DNA from: Isoetes taiwanensis | Lineage: Eukaryota; Streptophyta; Lycopodiopsida; Isoetales; Isoetaceae | DNA length: 64,000 bases | Reading direction: 5' to 3' | Assembly (NCBI GenBank): GCA_021234155.1 | Contig: JAJEKV010000093.1 | Location: 1,534,844 to 1,598,843 of the forward strand | Shown here: positions 34,716-47,815 of the stretch, piece after piece | Position numbering within the stretch: the first letter of the stretch is position 1 | How the letters are laid out: each line of letters opens with the position of its first letter | Program-made: the position numbers and the translations under genes | Notes under the pieces: model-generated | What the model saw: only the letters and a program-made list of their open reading frames with translations | Told to the model about the DNA's origin: nothing | Databases searched by the model: none

Positions 34716-35089
34716 TATATCTCAAGCGAGATATGGTTAATGTAATATACAGCCATCTGACCGCAGAAGAAACGGTCGCGGTTTGGTAAAAACAGCTGTT
34801 TTTAGTTTTGATCGATCGGCTCCATTTGCTTCAATCTCTTCCTCTCTCTTCCGCGGATCTTGAGGTAGATGAGCGATTGGCACTGAACGATCGATCAAAG
34901 CGCCCATAAATGACGAAAAGAACCGGTCCTCGATCGATTTTGCCCTACCGCCTTGATTTGACTGGTTTTAGCCACATTAACCACTTTTTTAGCCACACTA
35001 TTACTGGCTGTTATTGGATGGCCATTAACCCGGTGGTGGCCACATTAACCCAAAATTTTGGCCACATTAACCATCTCGTTTGAGATATA
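34716..35089. mobile_element. MITE with terminal inverted and subterminal repeats
   Basis: Left end TATATCTCAAGCGAGAT then GGTTAATGT (34716-34743) is the inverse of the right end ACATTAACCATCTCGTTTGA plus GATATA (35064-35089), allowing a 2-base insertion. The motif GCCACATTAACC occurs exactly at 34971-34982, 35039-35050 and 35061-35072, with a shorter GCCATTAACC at 35021-35030: subterminal repeats as in transposase-binding arrays. TA flanks both ends, hinting at Tc1/mariner-type (Stowaway-like) mobilisation. No coding capacity. Confidence 0.7.
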
Positions 35090-35200
35090 CACCTAATTCT
35101 TCAACTCATTTGGCTCCTTGCCTTAATTCACATTTATGCCTCAATTTGCACCAGCTCTTCCCTATTGCACCAATTTGCATGGAATTTGAAAGCACAAAAC

Positions 35201-35220
35201 TTCACACCCGTGGGTGTGAA
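35201..35220. repeat. 20-bp near-perfect palindrome
   Basis: Arms TTCACACCC and GGGTGTGAA flank two bases. Could be a protein-binding site or a chance cruciform. Confidence 0.5.
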
Positions 35221-38200
35221 TTTGCATCTAATTAGCGGCATTTTGCATTTAAATTTTTGATGGTTTATGGTGGTCAGATTGATAGTGCATTCTTGGACAG
35301 GAGATTTGCTTGAAATTTGCCGTGCTTTGGGTTTTGGTTCTAGTTAGATACACATTTCAAATTTCAGGTTCGCGACTATGATTACTGCGGCTTATGAAGA
35401 TCAGCATTCATTGCTTGTGACTTATTACTGTTATCGCGGGCTTTTTGGGCCTTCTTCTCTGACCTCCAAACAGCGGGCCCAACATGTTTTAGGTGCGCCT
35501 TTAGGCGCTCATTCTTCACTGCACTTGATCTGAAACCATCACATTGTGCGAATGTAATTAAACACAAAGTCAATTCTTGTCTTTCAAACTTTCAAAGCTC
35601 AAGTCGATCCTCTTGCTCCGGTTTGTCACAGTTAGAAGGTCTTCTTACCATGATGTTGCCAGGTTTGAAATTCACAAATATTTGAACCTTCACGAAGTTC
35701 CTCCTCGTTCTCGACAAACATAGCAGATGCTCAAGCTTGAAGATTAAGAAGATGGTGAGTGTGCTTTGAAGAACACATGATTATGATGATAACTAATGAT
35801 GCATATTACGAGGTAGGTTCTAATTTTTATTTTTGTACCTTCTTCTCTAGTACCATGACTCAAGTACACATTTATTTTTGTACATTTTACATATCATTAC
35901 ACATTTTTTATTTTGTACCATAGAAATCTCTTTTTAGAATCATAAGATTCAATACTGTTAGTCTTGGATTTGCCAGTCCCATATTTGGATGTGTATACCT
36001 CAGGACCAAGTCATAAAAGCATTGTAGATTGTTTGTGCGTCGGTGTAAACAAAGTACTCTTGATATTGGTTGGGAGGACATTAGCTGGGTACATGTGGCG
36101 TTATCTTTTCCCCCATTTCAACAATCAATCTTCTCTTTATCTTTTCTAGCGATAACCTACAATAGATATTACCGGCACATTAGGAAGTGCTTGGTTTCAT
36201 TTTGTTTATTATTATGGTATATGACCCAGGCTTGGGTTAGTACACAAATATAGCTCCTTTTAGGTTCTACTTGGTGTATTTTCTTTGTTACTCTTCAAAT
36301 TTTGTTGCAACCAGTACAAATCAATCACCCACTCTAATTTTGATTAATTTTTCAACATACAAAAGATTACGGTCGTTCACTAAAGGCAAGAAACTAATTT
36401 GGGCAGCCTTTTTCTTCCATTTCAAAGTCTTAGGACTCTTCGATTTCCAATTGCAATCCCTTTTTACGGAAAGCCTTGGATAAACCATGCTAACCGCCGT
36501 CTTGAATGAGGTTTAAGTTAATTTACGATGAATCAGACCTCTAACGGTAAAACCTTTGGTCTTTCTTGAGTTTAATGTGCAGTATTTAGTTTCCTCCTTA
36601 ATTTCTCTTCGTAGGAGGCTGGGAAATATCTGGCTCTTCTTTATCTCATTCCATGTGATTTATCCATATTTTCCATAAATCAGTCGCGTGCCCTTTCAAT
36701 GTCATTGGAAGAATTACTATCTTCCCCATTGACTATGCTGGGCCTTTCAAATTGTTTCATGAGTTTTTGAGTTGTGCTTCTTTGTTTAGACCATGTTGGG
36801 ATAATGTGTTTACTATGATGCTCTTGGTGAATATGATGTATATCTGGGAGATAATTTTGAACTTCCTAGCGGTTAAAAACTATTTTGCTCCGTTTCTCTC
36901 GTCTTTCGCCCTTTCTTTTCTTGATTAACTTTTAATATCTTGCCTTTCCAGCGTTCTTCAGCAGGCTTTTGTACATTAATTCCCCATTTATTTACTTTAT
37001 AACTGAAATTTATAACACTTTAATCAAGTGGAAAGCGGGTTGTTGTGTCAGCGGAACTAAAATATGCTAAGAGTTCATCCCATCTCACATGGCTAAAATG
37101 GGAGTTCACGTGCAACATAATTTTTTCCATATAAACTTGTTTCATTTTCTTCCATTAGCGCGCGAGCATTCTTTCCATTAAAGCCCCCATGGGCCTTAGT
37201 CGCAATGGAAAGCATCTTGGCTCAATCAGCAATTTTGACTTCCAATCTTTTGGTCTGAGGGTCACATTGCGGCCGTATACAAGTTGGCAAAATAGGTTGG
37301 TAGGCACTTTGCTTGAGAAAAACAAGGTTATTGGTGAAGAGATAATGAGTCATTGAATGCCATAAAGTCTTGGTGGGAGTATCCACTTCAGCTTATGGTG
37401 AACTTTAACCTGATGAGATCTAAGGAACTGTCACAGAGTAGGCATGCCCACGGTTTGTACTTATTGTCATGGTGCCAATTAAGGATCAATACAGTATGCC
37501 AATGGTATACAGTGTTCCCAGAAATCCATAAACTAAATTGACTTTTACACCATACATATGAGATAGACACCGTGAGCCAAAGTGCATTTGGATATCAGAT
37601 AAACTGCACACTGTATTAAATAGATGAAGGTTAGACCATGTACCTTTGGGTATGCCAATGGCTAAGCTTATCTTATATTATAATTATCATGTAATTATTA
37701 TCATATGACAAACATGGACATTTCGGATTGTACCACGTGTAACATGCTAAAGTGTGCACAATGCGAAAAGGTATAATCACTCCTGTGAAAAGGTGTGTCA
37801 ACCCTGAGGAGAAATTTTTGAAATCATAATTTTGTTTCAGTTTTCATTTCATATGCCCTCGACGCTGTGTAATGAGAATCACTCCGGCAATCCAATCCCA
37901 CCTCCCGCCCGCAGGCGTCTGATCGGCCGCTCTTTCTCAAGAACAAGAGGCGGGGCCACCTCATGACATTATGAATGTTTGGTCTCTGGGTGGCACCAGA
38001 TCAATGCAAGAAGGGGTCTTGAAACAGCCTGCCATTTACGAGGAACATCCTTTCGAACCCAATGGAGTCTGATGCCTGTGGATGTCTGTCCTTCAGGGGC
38101 ACCTGATCCTCTGAATGGGCATATGTTCTGAATTTATCAGGGGGATGTGTCATGAAGTCTGACATCTAGCTAATGGGAAAGCCCGTGATTTAGATATGTG

Positions 38201-40674
38201 GGGCGGGGCTTGAAATGCGGTTTGGGCCTCCGCGTTTTTATTCTCAAGTGATATTCAAAGCATGAGAAACTCCCTCATAATGGACCACTAGTAATGCCCA
38301 TATACAGCGAGGGACCACCAATGCCGAAGCCAACACCACCACACGTACTATTAGTCGACTCTCTTTTGGCCTTGTTGGGCGCGTAGCAGGCGAGTGACCG
38401 TATAGGCGGAAGCGGAGGTCACCCAGCTCTTACAGGCGGGGTTTCACGTGAACCACCATTGATCCTTATCTTCTCTAGCTTTGATTTGAGGACGCGGGAA
38501 TGTGGCTTGAGCCTGTCTTTGTTGTTCGTGGATTTTGCAAAATTCGACCTGATACCCGCAACAAACTATAGAGACGGATTAAGCAGCGGGGCCCCCCCAC
38601 GGACTTGCGAATCTCGTGCCAGGTACATGCGAGGGCGTACTCGGGCACGTATACATATTGTGCAATGGGCGCTTGATATATGGCATTGGGTCGTCGGGGG
38701 TTGCCTTTCTCCCCACTCTGGCACCATTGATCAGTTGGAAGATTGGCTCCTCGAGGCATGGAGGTCATGAGGCGCACATCATCTCACACAATCACGACAA
38801 CTCCTTATATCTTGCAGCAGTGTAAGCCTCATAGCTTCTCCAGGATGTAATCTCTGGATGTCTGTTACTTTTACCCAAATTCTTTGGCATGGTGCTGTTA
38901 AAAATGATCTTGCTAGTTGCATCATCCAGTTAAGCCAAGGCTTCCACATTCACTTACAGGGGTGAGAGGTAAGTGGCTCCAGAGCCTACAAATGCCAGGT
39001 TGAGTTCTCAACCACCACCCCGACTGGATCTATCAGGTTGAATCACAGGCGGGTTAGAGCTATATATCTGGTCTCTGTACAGGCGAGTTGCTTCTGAGGT
39101 CCTGATCATTGTTTGGGGCCTTAGTTGAGCCGGTCCTTTTATGGGAAGCGAAGTGTAGGGGTCACGGTGTCTCAACACAGGAATGACCTTGAGGCGGGTC
39201 ACGGAAGGCCTTCTTGCTTGCAGACACAGGGTAAGTCCACAGTTCCTTTGAAGTCTACTCAGGAGGCAGACTCTACCCCTTCAGCGGGCTGCATTGGGCA
39301 GCCCTCTGGTTTACTTCAAAGGTGGTCTAGCTATGGTGATGCATGCCCACCTTAGCACAGCCCGCAACAATGCGATTCCCCAACGCACAAAATCCACCGG
39401 AAAGACAAGCAAGCTGGTGGTTACTCCATTTGGTGTCTTGAGAGGCAACCGAGATACGTCGGTCCGTGGACAAAAGATGGCAGCACCAAACTATACCCGC
39501 GGTACTACTTTCGCCCGCAGGCGCTGCGGTCTGAAGAGCTCAGCGCATGTCGGCACTTCTCGGTGACAAGTCAATCTAAAGCTCACGAAGGCCACGATAT
39601 TGTACGCAGCTACCGCGAAGAAGCGCGGACTTATAGCTTCGATCGCGGGGCACATCGCCTCACTTGTTAAATAAGGCGTTGGGCTGGAAGCTGCGAGCAA
39701 AGCTTTGCGATGTGCCATCAGGCGCGATTGAGGGATGAATGTCATGCCCTCGAGATACGCGGCATTTGCCCATATCAAGGCGGTATGTTCGATTACTAGT
39801 GCACGACCGGCCGTTACGCCGAGTTGTTGACTACGAGCGTCGGTGGGTTGTTGGGTCATTACCTCGAGGAGGTTATGGATACGCAAGGACTCGTTTGTAT
39901 CCTCAGGACGGTATTGAAGCGCTCACAATTGTCACGGTGTGCGGCGGGCTTACTGCTGAGTTTTTCCTCGCGAAAAACCCTTGGTGAAGTTTTTTAATCA
40001 CAGCCGATGTCTATGCTTCTTTGCTCTCTCTTTTTGTTTGGGTCCCATAAGCCCAATTGTTCTCAAGTGGGCTAAAAATCTATTCTATTCTATTCTATTT
40101 ATTCAGCGTCTTGCCACCCTTAATAGTGGGTCTCAAAGAAATTATCTATAAAATTTACATAGGCCAGTACTTCACGAGCTCAGTTATGAGGCTCCCTATA
40201 TACGAGCATAAATTTTTCATTCAAGTTCATCGCTATGTCTTCTGGAGTATATAGGCGATGGGGAATGTGTTTAGCATATATTTTATACGATGGTATGCAT
40301 TGTTCCGCGATGGAGAATTAAAAGCGGTCAAATAAGGAAACCCAAATGGGCTCATGATTTCCCTTCTTAACCAGCATACCAGCAAAGAAATCAGGAGATG
40401 TTGCGGAGGAAATTGCTTGACGCTTGCTTTGTTTTGATACTCTGACCCAGTTCGTGAGGAGCCGACTCGTCTTGGGTCGCCTTTCTATACCCGGCCAGAG
40501 GAGGATTAAGTGGCCAAAAGTAAACTTACCATCTTCTTGAACTTCACGTGATGCATCCATGGTTCTTGTTGAGAAGGTAGGAGCAATAAAACCCTCTATA
40601 ACGGGGATTGAGTGGCCAAATTCGGTGGCCTTAAGCCACACTCTAATCTTCCGGTGGGGCTCGTGACCAGCACA
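35221..40674. other. Long stretch without recognisable genes, probably decayed transposons
   Basis: Scattered open frames: 35382-35573 (-), 36029-36483 (+), 38459-38777 (overlapping on both strands), 39491-39886 (-, 131 codons), 40318-40683 (-, 121 codons). None shows motifs I can name. 38.3-40.0 kb is more GC-rich than its surroundings, as transposon coding regions are elsewhere in this window. A (TCTAT)n-like run lies near 40078-40100. Confidence 0.35.
39491..39886 (-). CDS. Hypothetical open frame, possibly gag-like
   Basis: 131 codons, GC-rich, starting MRIHNLLEVMTQQPTDARSQ and continuing QLGVTAGRALVIEHTALIWA. The amphipathic Gln-rich N-terminus resembles the coiled N-terminal part of some LTR retrotransposon gag proteins, but no core gag motif or zinc knuckle follows. 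It may be chance; no homologue is recognised. Confidence 0.2.
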   Translation of the reverse strand: MRIHNLLEVMTQQPTDARSQQLGVTAGRALVIEHTALIWANAAYLEGMTFIPQSRLMAHRKALLAASSPTPYLTSEAMCPAIEAISPRFFAVAAYNIVAFVSFRLTCHREVPTCAELFRPQRLRAKVVPRV

Positions 40675-42925
40675 TGAAATCAAAAACCCGGCTGACTAGT
40701 AAGCCTGGAACCCAGGACATGCACCGCCTCGGTCAATCATGGCGATATTATCACCACGATACTCATTGGCATCTAGATCGGTGTCCTTTACCCATTTTGC
40801 TTGTTCATTCCTGTCTTCAGCCAATATAGCATTTTTAGTCCATAAAGTAGCGGTAGAATCATAATATTTCTAAAGTACTTTTCTTTATCATTAATGTCTT
40901 GACATCAATATTTAAGCAATTCGGCATGTATTGATCATAAATCATTCGCAGTATTTATCAAAAGCAGACTAATGTAGCGGATAATATTTTTAATTACAAG
41001 CACGATCATTTTCTAGTCACAGACTATTGCTGCAAAGCAAAGCTAGTAAACAATATTCTAAAAAACTAACTGTGTGATGCCTTTGCCAATGTAAACTTCT
41101 TATTGACAAACGACCTTGATGAGGCAGATCTCCATCATTCTTCGGTAGATCCAACTACAAAAGCAAAGGAACAATGGGAAGAAAATCCAGTACACACGCC
41201 AATCGGTACCATTGGCGTAAGCAATTGTCGGGCAGGGTAAGGTACATTGGGATTTTCGATTCATCAAATTACCATTGTGCCTTTTGCCCTTCTAACATAA
41301 ATTAACTACTAAAATAGAAGGAGAATTTTTATGCAAGCTGCTCAAAAGCAGATATGGTGCAGCCAACACATGAAATTCGCTGCTATCTGTGCATTATGTC
41401 GAACCTTTTGCGCTCACGGTTGGTAAAAGCATGTTAGGGTGTACCACTTTTGGAACTGCAAAGTACATACTAAGTACTGAGGCGGGTGCTTTCTCATTTT
41501 ATTTCATTAAAACTAGTACAAGGTCCAAAATAAAGTCAAGGGCATTAATATTCAAAGTTAAGATAAGATAATGCTAGGAACTAAATATATATAAAGTTCT
41601 AAAATAACTTTTATTGAGATATTACGGTACCCAGTGCCCAATCTGGAAATACCTTACAGGCTCTTTTTGGTCACTAAATAATACTTTTTAAAGGGACACC
41701 CCTAACATGCTTTACCGGTTCTACATATCAAGCCCAGCAACAATACATGTACAGGTTTTGTTTTTATACATAGCCTCTTGTCAGGAAGAATCTTTATTAT
41801 TCTAAAAAAGAAGAGCATAAATTGCTCTTACAGCACATATTAAAGTAGCAGTATTACTGCTAAATTCTTGAACAACTTTAAAAATAAGAAACTAGAGTTT
41901 ACTTATTTAATAGATCAAATACATTCATGTATATTGTGGAAGAATGAATTCAAAATACATCATAAACACCTGAATATAATCCGAGGCTATGAAAGAGTGT
42001 GATGTTGTTGTATATGCGTCCTCCAAGCATGTATAGAATGATGAGCATCTATAAATTACTCCAGTGTTAATGTACTCGGACTTTACCGTTTTGGAGCTCT
42101 ATTACCATGACATTGAGTCCTCTTAATATTCGAAATGAAGTCAATTTTATAAATAGTATATGATATAGCTTCTACATGGCCCTCAGGCATTTGAAATGGA
42201 GTTCTACAAGATTCATCACCCTTGGCATACATGGGATCGAGAAGAAATTTTGTTCAAGCTTGCTTGGCTCTACATCACGAATGTGAAGCTATGGAGCCAA
42301 GCTCAACAAATCAAGGGACTTCGGTATCGGCTCCGGAGGCAGGCGTACCATATCTATTTTCCATCGGCAATCGGTAGCAGCTCCGCGAGCATACATATTG
42401 AAGACAGCCAAAAAAAGGCCTAAACTGCCTCACCGTACCCACAATTATTTACCTTTTGTATTTTTCAAAGAAAAATAGAGCTATATCTAATGCCTGGCAG
42501 CCTTTATAGAGCAATTGTGAGAAATCCACGTTCGATGAACTGCCAGTATTAAAGTTGCGTACCCAACACTTGCGTATGATCTCTCAGTCAACATGCATTT
42601 TAGAACATGTGCATTTTAGAAAAGGTCACATGCATGCTCTTCCACCATAATATAAATATTAGATGAAGCATTTCTTGTCAAGTTATTATTGACTTTCCAT
42701 AACAATATCCCACATATCAGGAATTTGAGATAAACAAATATAGCTTCATAAGGACCTTTGTCCTTGAATATATCAAAGGGAACCAAAATCAGAGGTGCAT
42801 GTTGCTGGTTGCTTTCGGCCAAACATGCATGCATAGCGACTTATAATTATCTTGTTGCATTAATAAAAGGCTACCACCTACCGTGGAATGAGATAAACAC
42901 ACCTTGATAATGATACGCTGACCAT
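40675..42925. repeat. 2.2-kb direct repeat, left copy
   Basis: Matches 43370-45655 in the same orientation over its whole length, with many small differences. Shared blocks include GACTAGTAA(G/A)CTGG-like starts, AATTCGGCATGTATTGATCA, and CTTTTGCCCTTCTAA. It contains no long open frame. The pair could be long LTRs of a short-internal element, or a tandem duplication of 2.7 kb. Confidence 0.75.
41426..41713. mobile_element. MITE-like inverted repeat nested in the left copy
   Basis: AGCATGTTAGGGTGT (41428-41442) is inverted as ACACCCCTAACATGCT (41696-41711). TA lies outside both ends. The interior is AT-rich and non-coding. The same structure is present at the same place in the right copy, so it inserted before the duplication. 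Confidence 0.6.
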
Positions 42926-43369
42926 GGGAGAGCTAACCCCTTGCTTACAGAGGGGTTAAGCCTCATCCATAATTCATGAAGGAGATTCTAGATTTATATA
43001 CCTTGTTAATGGGTTTTGGAAACTGGGCTATTTACAATATTTGTTGTGTCTTGTCATATTGACATAATTATATTGGCTGGCATGTAAATTAAACAACTTC
43101 TGTAGAGCCAGCGGCATCGTTATGAGCATCAAGCCTCGCCAATCTCATCTTGGTTGCATTTTTGGTTCATAGTATCATGTGGTGGTATAACCTCCTCTTC
43201 CTCGCTCATAAGTCACATAAAATAATATCTACCGGTAACTGCAAAATCAATATATTGTCTACTAGAAATATCAATGCAATCCTTCTATTTACTTTCCTAA
43301 GTTGCGACAGGGCTGACAAATGCTCATACAAGCACAACCTTCATGAGTGAGGACAACACAGGATATCTC
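42926..43369. other. Unique segment between the two 2.2-kb repeats
   Basis: About 0.44 kb, AT-rich, no gene. If the repeats are LTRs this would be the whole internal region, too short for any retrotransposon gene. Confidence 0.4.
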
Positions 43370-44131
43370 GATTGTGATGAGTGTCTAAAAAACCCAGCTG
43401 AACTAGTAAACTGGGCAGGACCCTTTCCGGTCAATCCTTGGCGATGTGTCACCTTTTGATAGGCCCGAGCATCTGGGTCAGTGTCCCTTTTTATTTTACT
43501 TGTTCATTCTGTATGTTTGATAATATAGCATTTTTAAAACTCCATAAAATGTGATGAAATCATAATATTTCAGCAAAAGTACTTTCTTATCATTAATGTC
43601 TTATTCAAGTATTTAAGCAATTAAGCATGTATTGATCATAAATCCATTCTGAGAAGTATTTATCGAAAGCGGACAATATGAGATAATATTTTAATTACAA
43701 ACTGATCTTTTCTGATCTGAGACCCTATTGCTACAAAGCAAAATACAAAATGATAACTATTCTAAAAACCCTTTATGTGATGCCTTTGCCAATGCAAAAC
43801 TTCTTAGTGACAAACCGTAGCGAAATGGTAAAGATCTCCATCATTCTTCCGGCCGATCCAACTACAATACGAGAACAATGGGAAGAATCGTACACAAAGC
43901 CAGTGATTACCTGTTAGCGCTGAAAGCGGTATCGAGGGCAAGAATAAAGGTACATTGGGATTTCGAGTTCATCATGATTACCCATTGTGCCTTTTGCCCT
44001 TCTAATAATTAACTTCACAAGAATAGAAGGAGAAATTTTTATGCAAGCTATCAAGCAGATATGGGTCACAGCAACACATAAATGCTGCTTTGCTATCTAT
44101 GCATTTATGTCGAACCCTACGGGTTTGGGTA

Positions 44132-44443
44132 AAAGCATGTTGGGGTGTACCACTTTTGGACTTCTATATATATGAAAGAAGAAGAAGAGAAATCGTACAG
44201 TACTTGAATGGTCTTTCGTTTATTTTCATTCGACTGGTACAAGGGTTAAAATAAAATCAGAGACGTTAATATTCAAAGTTAAGATAAAGATAATGCTCTG
44301 GAGACCAAAGTATATAAAGTTCCTAAAATGTAACTTTTATTGAGGATATTCACCACCAGGTACCCAGTGCAGTCACGGAATACCTTTTTAGAATACTTTT
44401 TTGGTCACTAAATAATACTTTTTGAGGACACCTAACATGCTTT
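44132..44443. mobile_element. MITE-like inverted repeat nested in the right copy
   Basis: AGCATGTTGGGGTGT (from 44134) pairs with GACACCTAACATGCT (to about 44441). It is the counterpart of the element at 41426-41713, with an arm slightly diverged. Confidence 0.55.
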
Positions 44444-45583
44444 GCAGGTTCTACATAATATGACAGCATTCATATACGAGGGTTTTTGTTTTTTGTCTGC
44501 AATGCTCTTGTCGGGGAAGAATATATATTCTAAAAGAGCATAAATTATACAACACATATTAAAGTAGCGGTGTTGCTGCTAGAATTCTAACGAACAACTT
44601 CTAAAATAAGAAACTAGAGTTCTTATTTATTAGATCAAATACATTCCATGTATATTGTGGAAGAATGAATTCAAAATACATCATAAACACTGTGAATAAA
44701 ATCCCGAGGCTATGAAGATGTGATCCATTGTCATCCTCAAGCGTATGCGAGAATGAAGTGAGCATCTATAAATTACTCGGGTGTATGCAATGTACTCCAG
44801 ACTTTCTGTTTTGGGCTCTATTACCAACGGCATTTGTTGGGTCCTCATGTCTTCGAAATGAAGAGTAAAATTTGTAAATAGTATGGAAAGTCCGTCAGCT
44901 TCTACATGGCCCTCAAAGAGCATTTTTGAAATGAGTTCAAAAGATTCATCTTGCCAAGCCATGGGATCAGGAAAGAAATTTTGTTCCAGCTTGCCCGGCT
45001 CTGTCTAGAATGTAGGCTATGGAGCCAGCTCAACAAATAAGGGACTTCGGTGTCGTGACTCCCAGGCGAGCATTACCATATCCTAATTTTTCATCGGCAA
45101 TCAGAGGTGGCAGCTCCACGACATACACCAAGGCAGCCCAAAAAGCCCTAAACTATCATGCCCTAATTATTTACCTTTGTATTTTCCAAAAGAAAAATAG
45201 AGAGCTTATATCTAACTACTTACTAACATCTTTATGAGCAATTGGCAAGGAAATCCACGTTCGATGAACTTCTTATTATAAGTTGCATGCAACACATGTG
45301 ATCTCTACTAAGTCAACATGCATTTAGAACAACATGCATTTTGAAAGATGCATGCATATGCTTTACCATAATATAAATATTAAATTAGGCATTTCACACT
45401 TGTCTAAGTTATTATTTAGCTTTCTTAATATCCCATATGAGGAATTTAGAATAAACAAATATAAACTTCATAAAAGGATATTTACAATCATGAATATCAA
45501 AAGAGACAAAGTCAAAGAACTGCATGTTGCTTTCGGTTGTGCTCAATAGCATACCTTACACCAATAATAATTATCTTATTTGC

Positions 45584-45586
<3 letters not shown>

Positions 45587-45615
<29 letters not shown>
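45587..45615 (+). repeat. Poly-A run, 29 nt
   Basis: Uninterrupted A run at the 3' edge of the right 2.2-kb repeat. It may mark a retrotransposed end or a slipped homopolymer. Confidence 0.8.
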
Positions 45616-45619
<4 letters not shown>

Positions 45620-45719
45620 GAAAATGCAATATTTAATACTATGTTCTGACCTTGATTGCTTGCTATTAAGTTTCTGATTTAAAAATTATTCTTCCTTGTC
45701 ATTCCATATAAACTCTGTC

Positions 45720-46560
45720 TCTTTGTCTCTAAAATATTGCTTAAATGATCAAAGATAGCCACATCAGTGGTTTGCAACTTGTGAAGTATGGGGAGGTAAA
45801 TAACTAGGTGAATCCCCCAACGTTACAGCTAGAGTCACTACCTCATCATTTACATGGCTGCCATGGCCATCTAAAATGATAAAGATAGGTTGTTTCATCA
45901 ACCTCCAGCATTAGGCTTAAATGCTCTCTCACGATAAAGCCATGAGCAACTCTTTGATCATCAATGCCTAAAATTTTGGCCGACATACCAGCCCCAACCT
46001 CATAAGCAAGTCACCCATTCCGATTATGCTATCTGGATAACTCTACTTCCCTTCTTTGCAATAACCCTCAAACCATCTGGCGTTCCAAATATGAAGCGGC
46101 TCCAAAATTGAAATGGCTATAAAGCGCTTCGATGTTGTGTAGAGGGCCTCAATTTTTTCTTAAGTTCATGGCTCTTGATTTCTCGACACACATCCAAAAG
46201 TTCCAGGTTGATCTTAGCTACAACATCGGGATGCCTTTTTCTTGAATAATTTCCACACCACTTATCTCACGGTTGTCCATCCACCCACAATGTACGCTAC
46301 CTTCACATTTTTGCGGCTTTTCAGCCTAAATTGATCCTAATATAACACCCAAGCCACATTTGTTACTCTATTATCTAATGCCCATTTTTTCGAGCTCATT
46401 TTCTTTGTTCCTTAGTCAAACACACGGGGTTCGCTTTGGCCGCGACCTTCTTGTTATAGGCCCTCACATCAGAGTTTAGGTATACTAGAAGCGGTATGTC
46501 AAAATTCACCGAAGCTTCTCTTATTGGTAAGATCTCTTTGCAATCTAGCATGGGGAGAGC
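45720..46560 (-). pseudogene. Decayed pogo/CENP-B-type (DDE_1) transposase
   Basis: Reading leftward: a psq/CENP-B-type helix-turn-helix remnant with LPIREASVNFDIPLLVYL near 46480-46540 and a KANPVCLTKEQ linker near 46400-46440; then the DDE catalytic part with IILDGHGSHVNDEVV near 45840-45890 (second Asp, in the LDGHGSH signature) and YLPPHTSQ near 45780-45805. A following VAIFDHF-like segment lies near 45745-45770. Many stops and frameshifts; no full open frame. It would once have cut and pasted a DNA transposon at TA sites. No terminal repeats could be assigned. Confidence 0.7.
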
Positions 46561-46949
46561 CTCATTCATGCTCGATGGGCATCATTCTCCCCTTCCCTTT
46601 CTTTAGTGGAGCAATTTCTTTGGGCGGGGGTATTAGGATTGGTTTTGTGCAAATTCTTTTTCCACACATTTTAGCATGATCAAAGGCCCGATGCGTCAAA
46701 AGCAGTTGTATTACTTGTGAGTAACAAGATAAACAATATGAATGATTAAGAAACCCTCTTGCGGCGTTTTTTTTAAATAGAGGTTGTAGCAAGGAGTTCT
46801 CCAAGAAAAAGCAAGAGCGATTAGAGGTGATAACGGTTTTGTTAGAAAGGAAAAATCAACAATACGAGCTTTTAAAAATCACGTTCAACTAAAGATAGAT
46901 AAATTATTAACATCCTAGAAAGGAAGAACATTGAACTAAAAAAAAATAT

Positions 46950-47815
46950 CACATGCCATTCAATATGTGGAAAATATAGAAGTCCATTATGTCATTTCTA
47001 TGTAATGGAAAAGTTTCTTTCTTCTGTAGAACTGAGAGAGCGAGTTGCTAACACTAAAGCTCAACAAGGAATAATCGCCTCATTATGTAGTTAAAACATC
47101 TGGAGAAAGGGTTTTGGCGGACATGTCAAAGCTACGATGATGCAAATGTATGCCATGGCAACTTCTCATTTGGTGAAACTACCTGAAACACGCATCATTA
47201 GGCTGAGAGATGTGAAAAGAAATTGAACTTATTGACTTAACTAGTTTCTTTTTCATATGATTTTTAATTCCCATGATTGCCTTTATTTGGCTACACTAGA
47301 CGTGCCTGAGGAGGTTGCAAATGCTATCCGAATATTCACCAGGTAACCAGCAGTCACGTTATTACACCCAAATACATAAAGGAGGAATGGAATTTGCATC
47401 TTGCAAAGATGCGTCCGGAAATATTTGAGCTCTTCTCTATCCCGGACTGTTTCAAATGCTCTCTGAGAAGATGCCATTAGATATAAACCACATTGGTAGT
47501 GCCATAGTTCATATTTTTCAAACCATTCTAAGGATCTATAATGGGTCTTACGATTTGATGTTGGCGATCCCAAAAATAATTAAATAAGTGAAAAACATAA
47601 ATAGGTTTAGAAATGAAGCTAAATACTAAAAGATGAATCAGTGCAGCATTGAATCATCAATATGTGGAAGAATATAGAAGTCAGGTATGTCATTTTTTCT
47701 ATGTAATGGGGGAGAGTTTAGTTCTTTAGAGGCGAGATAAGAGAACTTGGTTGCTAACTAGCTCAACAAGGGAATAATCACTCATTATGTGGTTAAAGCA
47801 TATTATGTGATGCCT
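46950..47815. repeat. Dispersed direct repeat pair
   Basis: About 46950-47125 matches 47655-47815: both contain AATATGTGGAA, ATATAGAAGTC, TATGTAATGG, TTGCTAAC, GCTCAACAAG and AATAATCRC-CTCATTATGT blocks, about 695 bp apart. No gene recognised within. The - strand open frame 47283-47573 lies between them and shows no known motif. Confidence 0.6.

Larger units (their letters stand above)
43370..45655. repeat. 2.2-kb direct repeat, right copy
   Basis: Counterpart of 40675-42925. Begins TGTCTAAAAAACCCAGCTG and ends near 45655 after ATACTATGTTCTGACC. A run of 29 A (45587-45615) replaces a short TTAATAAAAG segment of the left copy. Confidence 0.75.

Noticed and set aside
38459-38777. Overlapping open frames of about 100 codons on both strands
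   Set aside because: Both cannot be real, neither shows a motif, and GC-rich composition makes long chance frames likely.
40675-45655. A complete LTR retrotransposon with 2.2-kb LTRs
   Set aside because: The internal region is only about 0.44 kb and has no gene, primer site or clear target duplication; kept only as a repeat pair.
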